DNA of 64,000 nt, taken from assembly GCA_964036315.1 (NCBI GenBank), contig OZ038485.1, positions 94,516,451 through 94,580,450 of the forward strand, read 5' to 3'. How positions within the stretch are numbered: the first letter of the stretch is position 1; every line of letters starts with the position of its first letter. Positions 63,793-64,000 of the stretch are shown here, piece by piece. This DNA comes from Acanthosepion esculentum (taxonomy: Eukaryota; Mollusca; Cephalopoda; Sepiida; Sepiidae). The notes below the pieces were generated by a model. That model made no database searches. It saw only the letters and a list, made by a program, of their open reading frames with translations, and was not told the origin of the DNA. A program made the position numbers and the translations under genes.

Positions 63793-64000
63793 GCATTTAG
63801 CAGTACACCCACTCCAGCGGAATGTGACAGAAGGTCGAGTTGAAAGTGGTTTGGTAACCCTGGCATACGTGGATTGAGGAAAGAAGTTGCTCAAGCACTC
63901 TCGTCACTTCCCCTTTTGAGCGTGCTTTAAGAGCCACGTAATCACCCTACCACCCACACAAAACAGAATTATAGCCTGGGGTTGGGGACGGCCACCCTGG

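Overview
The window is a repeat-dominated piece of a large animal genome. The density and mix of elements suggest a mollusc, most likely a cephalopod of the octopus type: Penelope-like elements, several LINE groups, tRNA-headed SINEs, Tc1/mariner relics, long (AT)n, (GATA)n and (GT)n arrays, and foldback elements. This assignment is inference from repeat style and from one spliced gene, because no taxon-specific marker was searched. There are no operons and no prokaryotic signals. Almost all long open frames are shadows of simple repeats or decayed retroelements.

Only one host coding exon is convincing. At 59100-59480 (minus) lies the first coding exon of an SLC5 sodium/solute symporter: 123 codons, an intact start, a 5'UTR acceptor site and a phase-0 GTAAGT donor.

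Layout. 1-5.2 kb: a decayed LINE with nested insertions, two tRNA-SINEs and a 242-bp foldback element. 5.2-9.3 kb: a 13-unit tandem array in which every unit begins with the 5' end of U2 spliceosomal RNA; the whole array is bracketed by a 17-bp target-site duplication. 9.3-13 kb: foldback elements of Penelope type, a 30-bp VNTR and relics. 13.4-14.2 kb: (GATA)n composites. 15-20 kb: a complete but broken Tc1 element, a giant palindrome and a Penelope 3' end with a ribozyme-like core. 20-23 kb: Tc1 relics, a pyrimidine tract and a 36-bp minisatellite. 23-26 kb: SINEs and a three-unit tandem repeat. 26-32 kb: mariner MITE, LINE end and many copies of one dispersed repeat (called family B here). 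33-36 kb: minisatellite and LINE tails. 37-41 kb: transposase relic, a canonical type I hammerhead ribozyme motif at 38256-38302, and several foldback elements. 41-48 kb: LINE fragments and a second Penelope GIY-YIG end. 49-55 kb: family B, tandem repeats, a large GATA array, LINE tails. 56-59 kb: simple repeats and a 38-bp minisatellite beside the SLC5 exon. 60-64 kb: LINE copy, mariner relics, SINE and unassigned sequence.

The most interesting signals are the U2-headed array with its target-site duplication and higher-order structure, the canonical hammerhead, and the recurrence of a hammerhead-like core (CTGANGA, stem, GAAA) in several foldback and Penelope-type elements.
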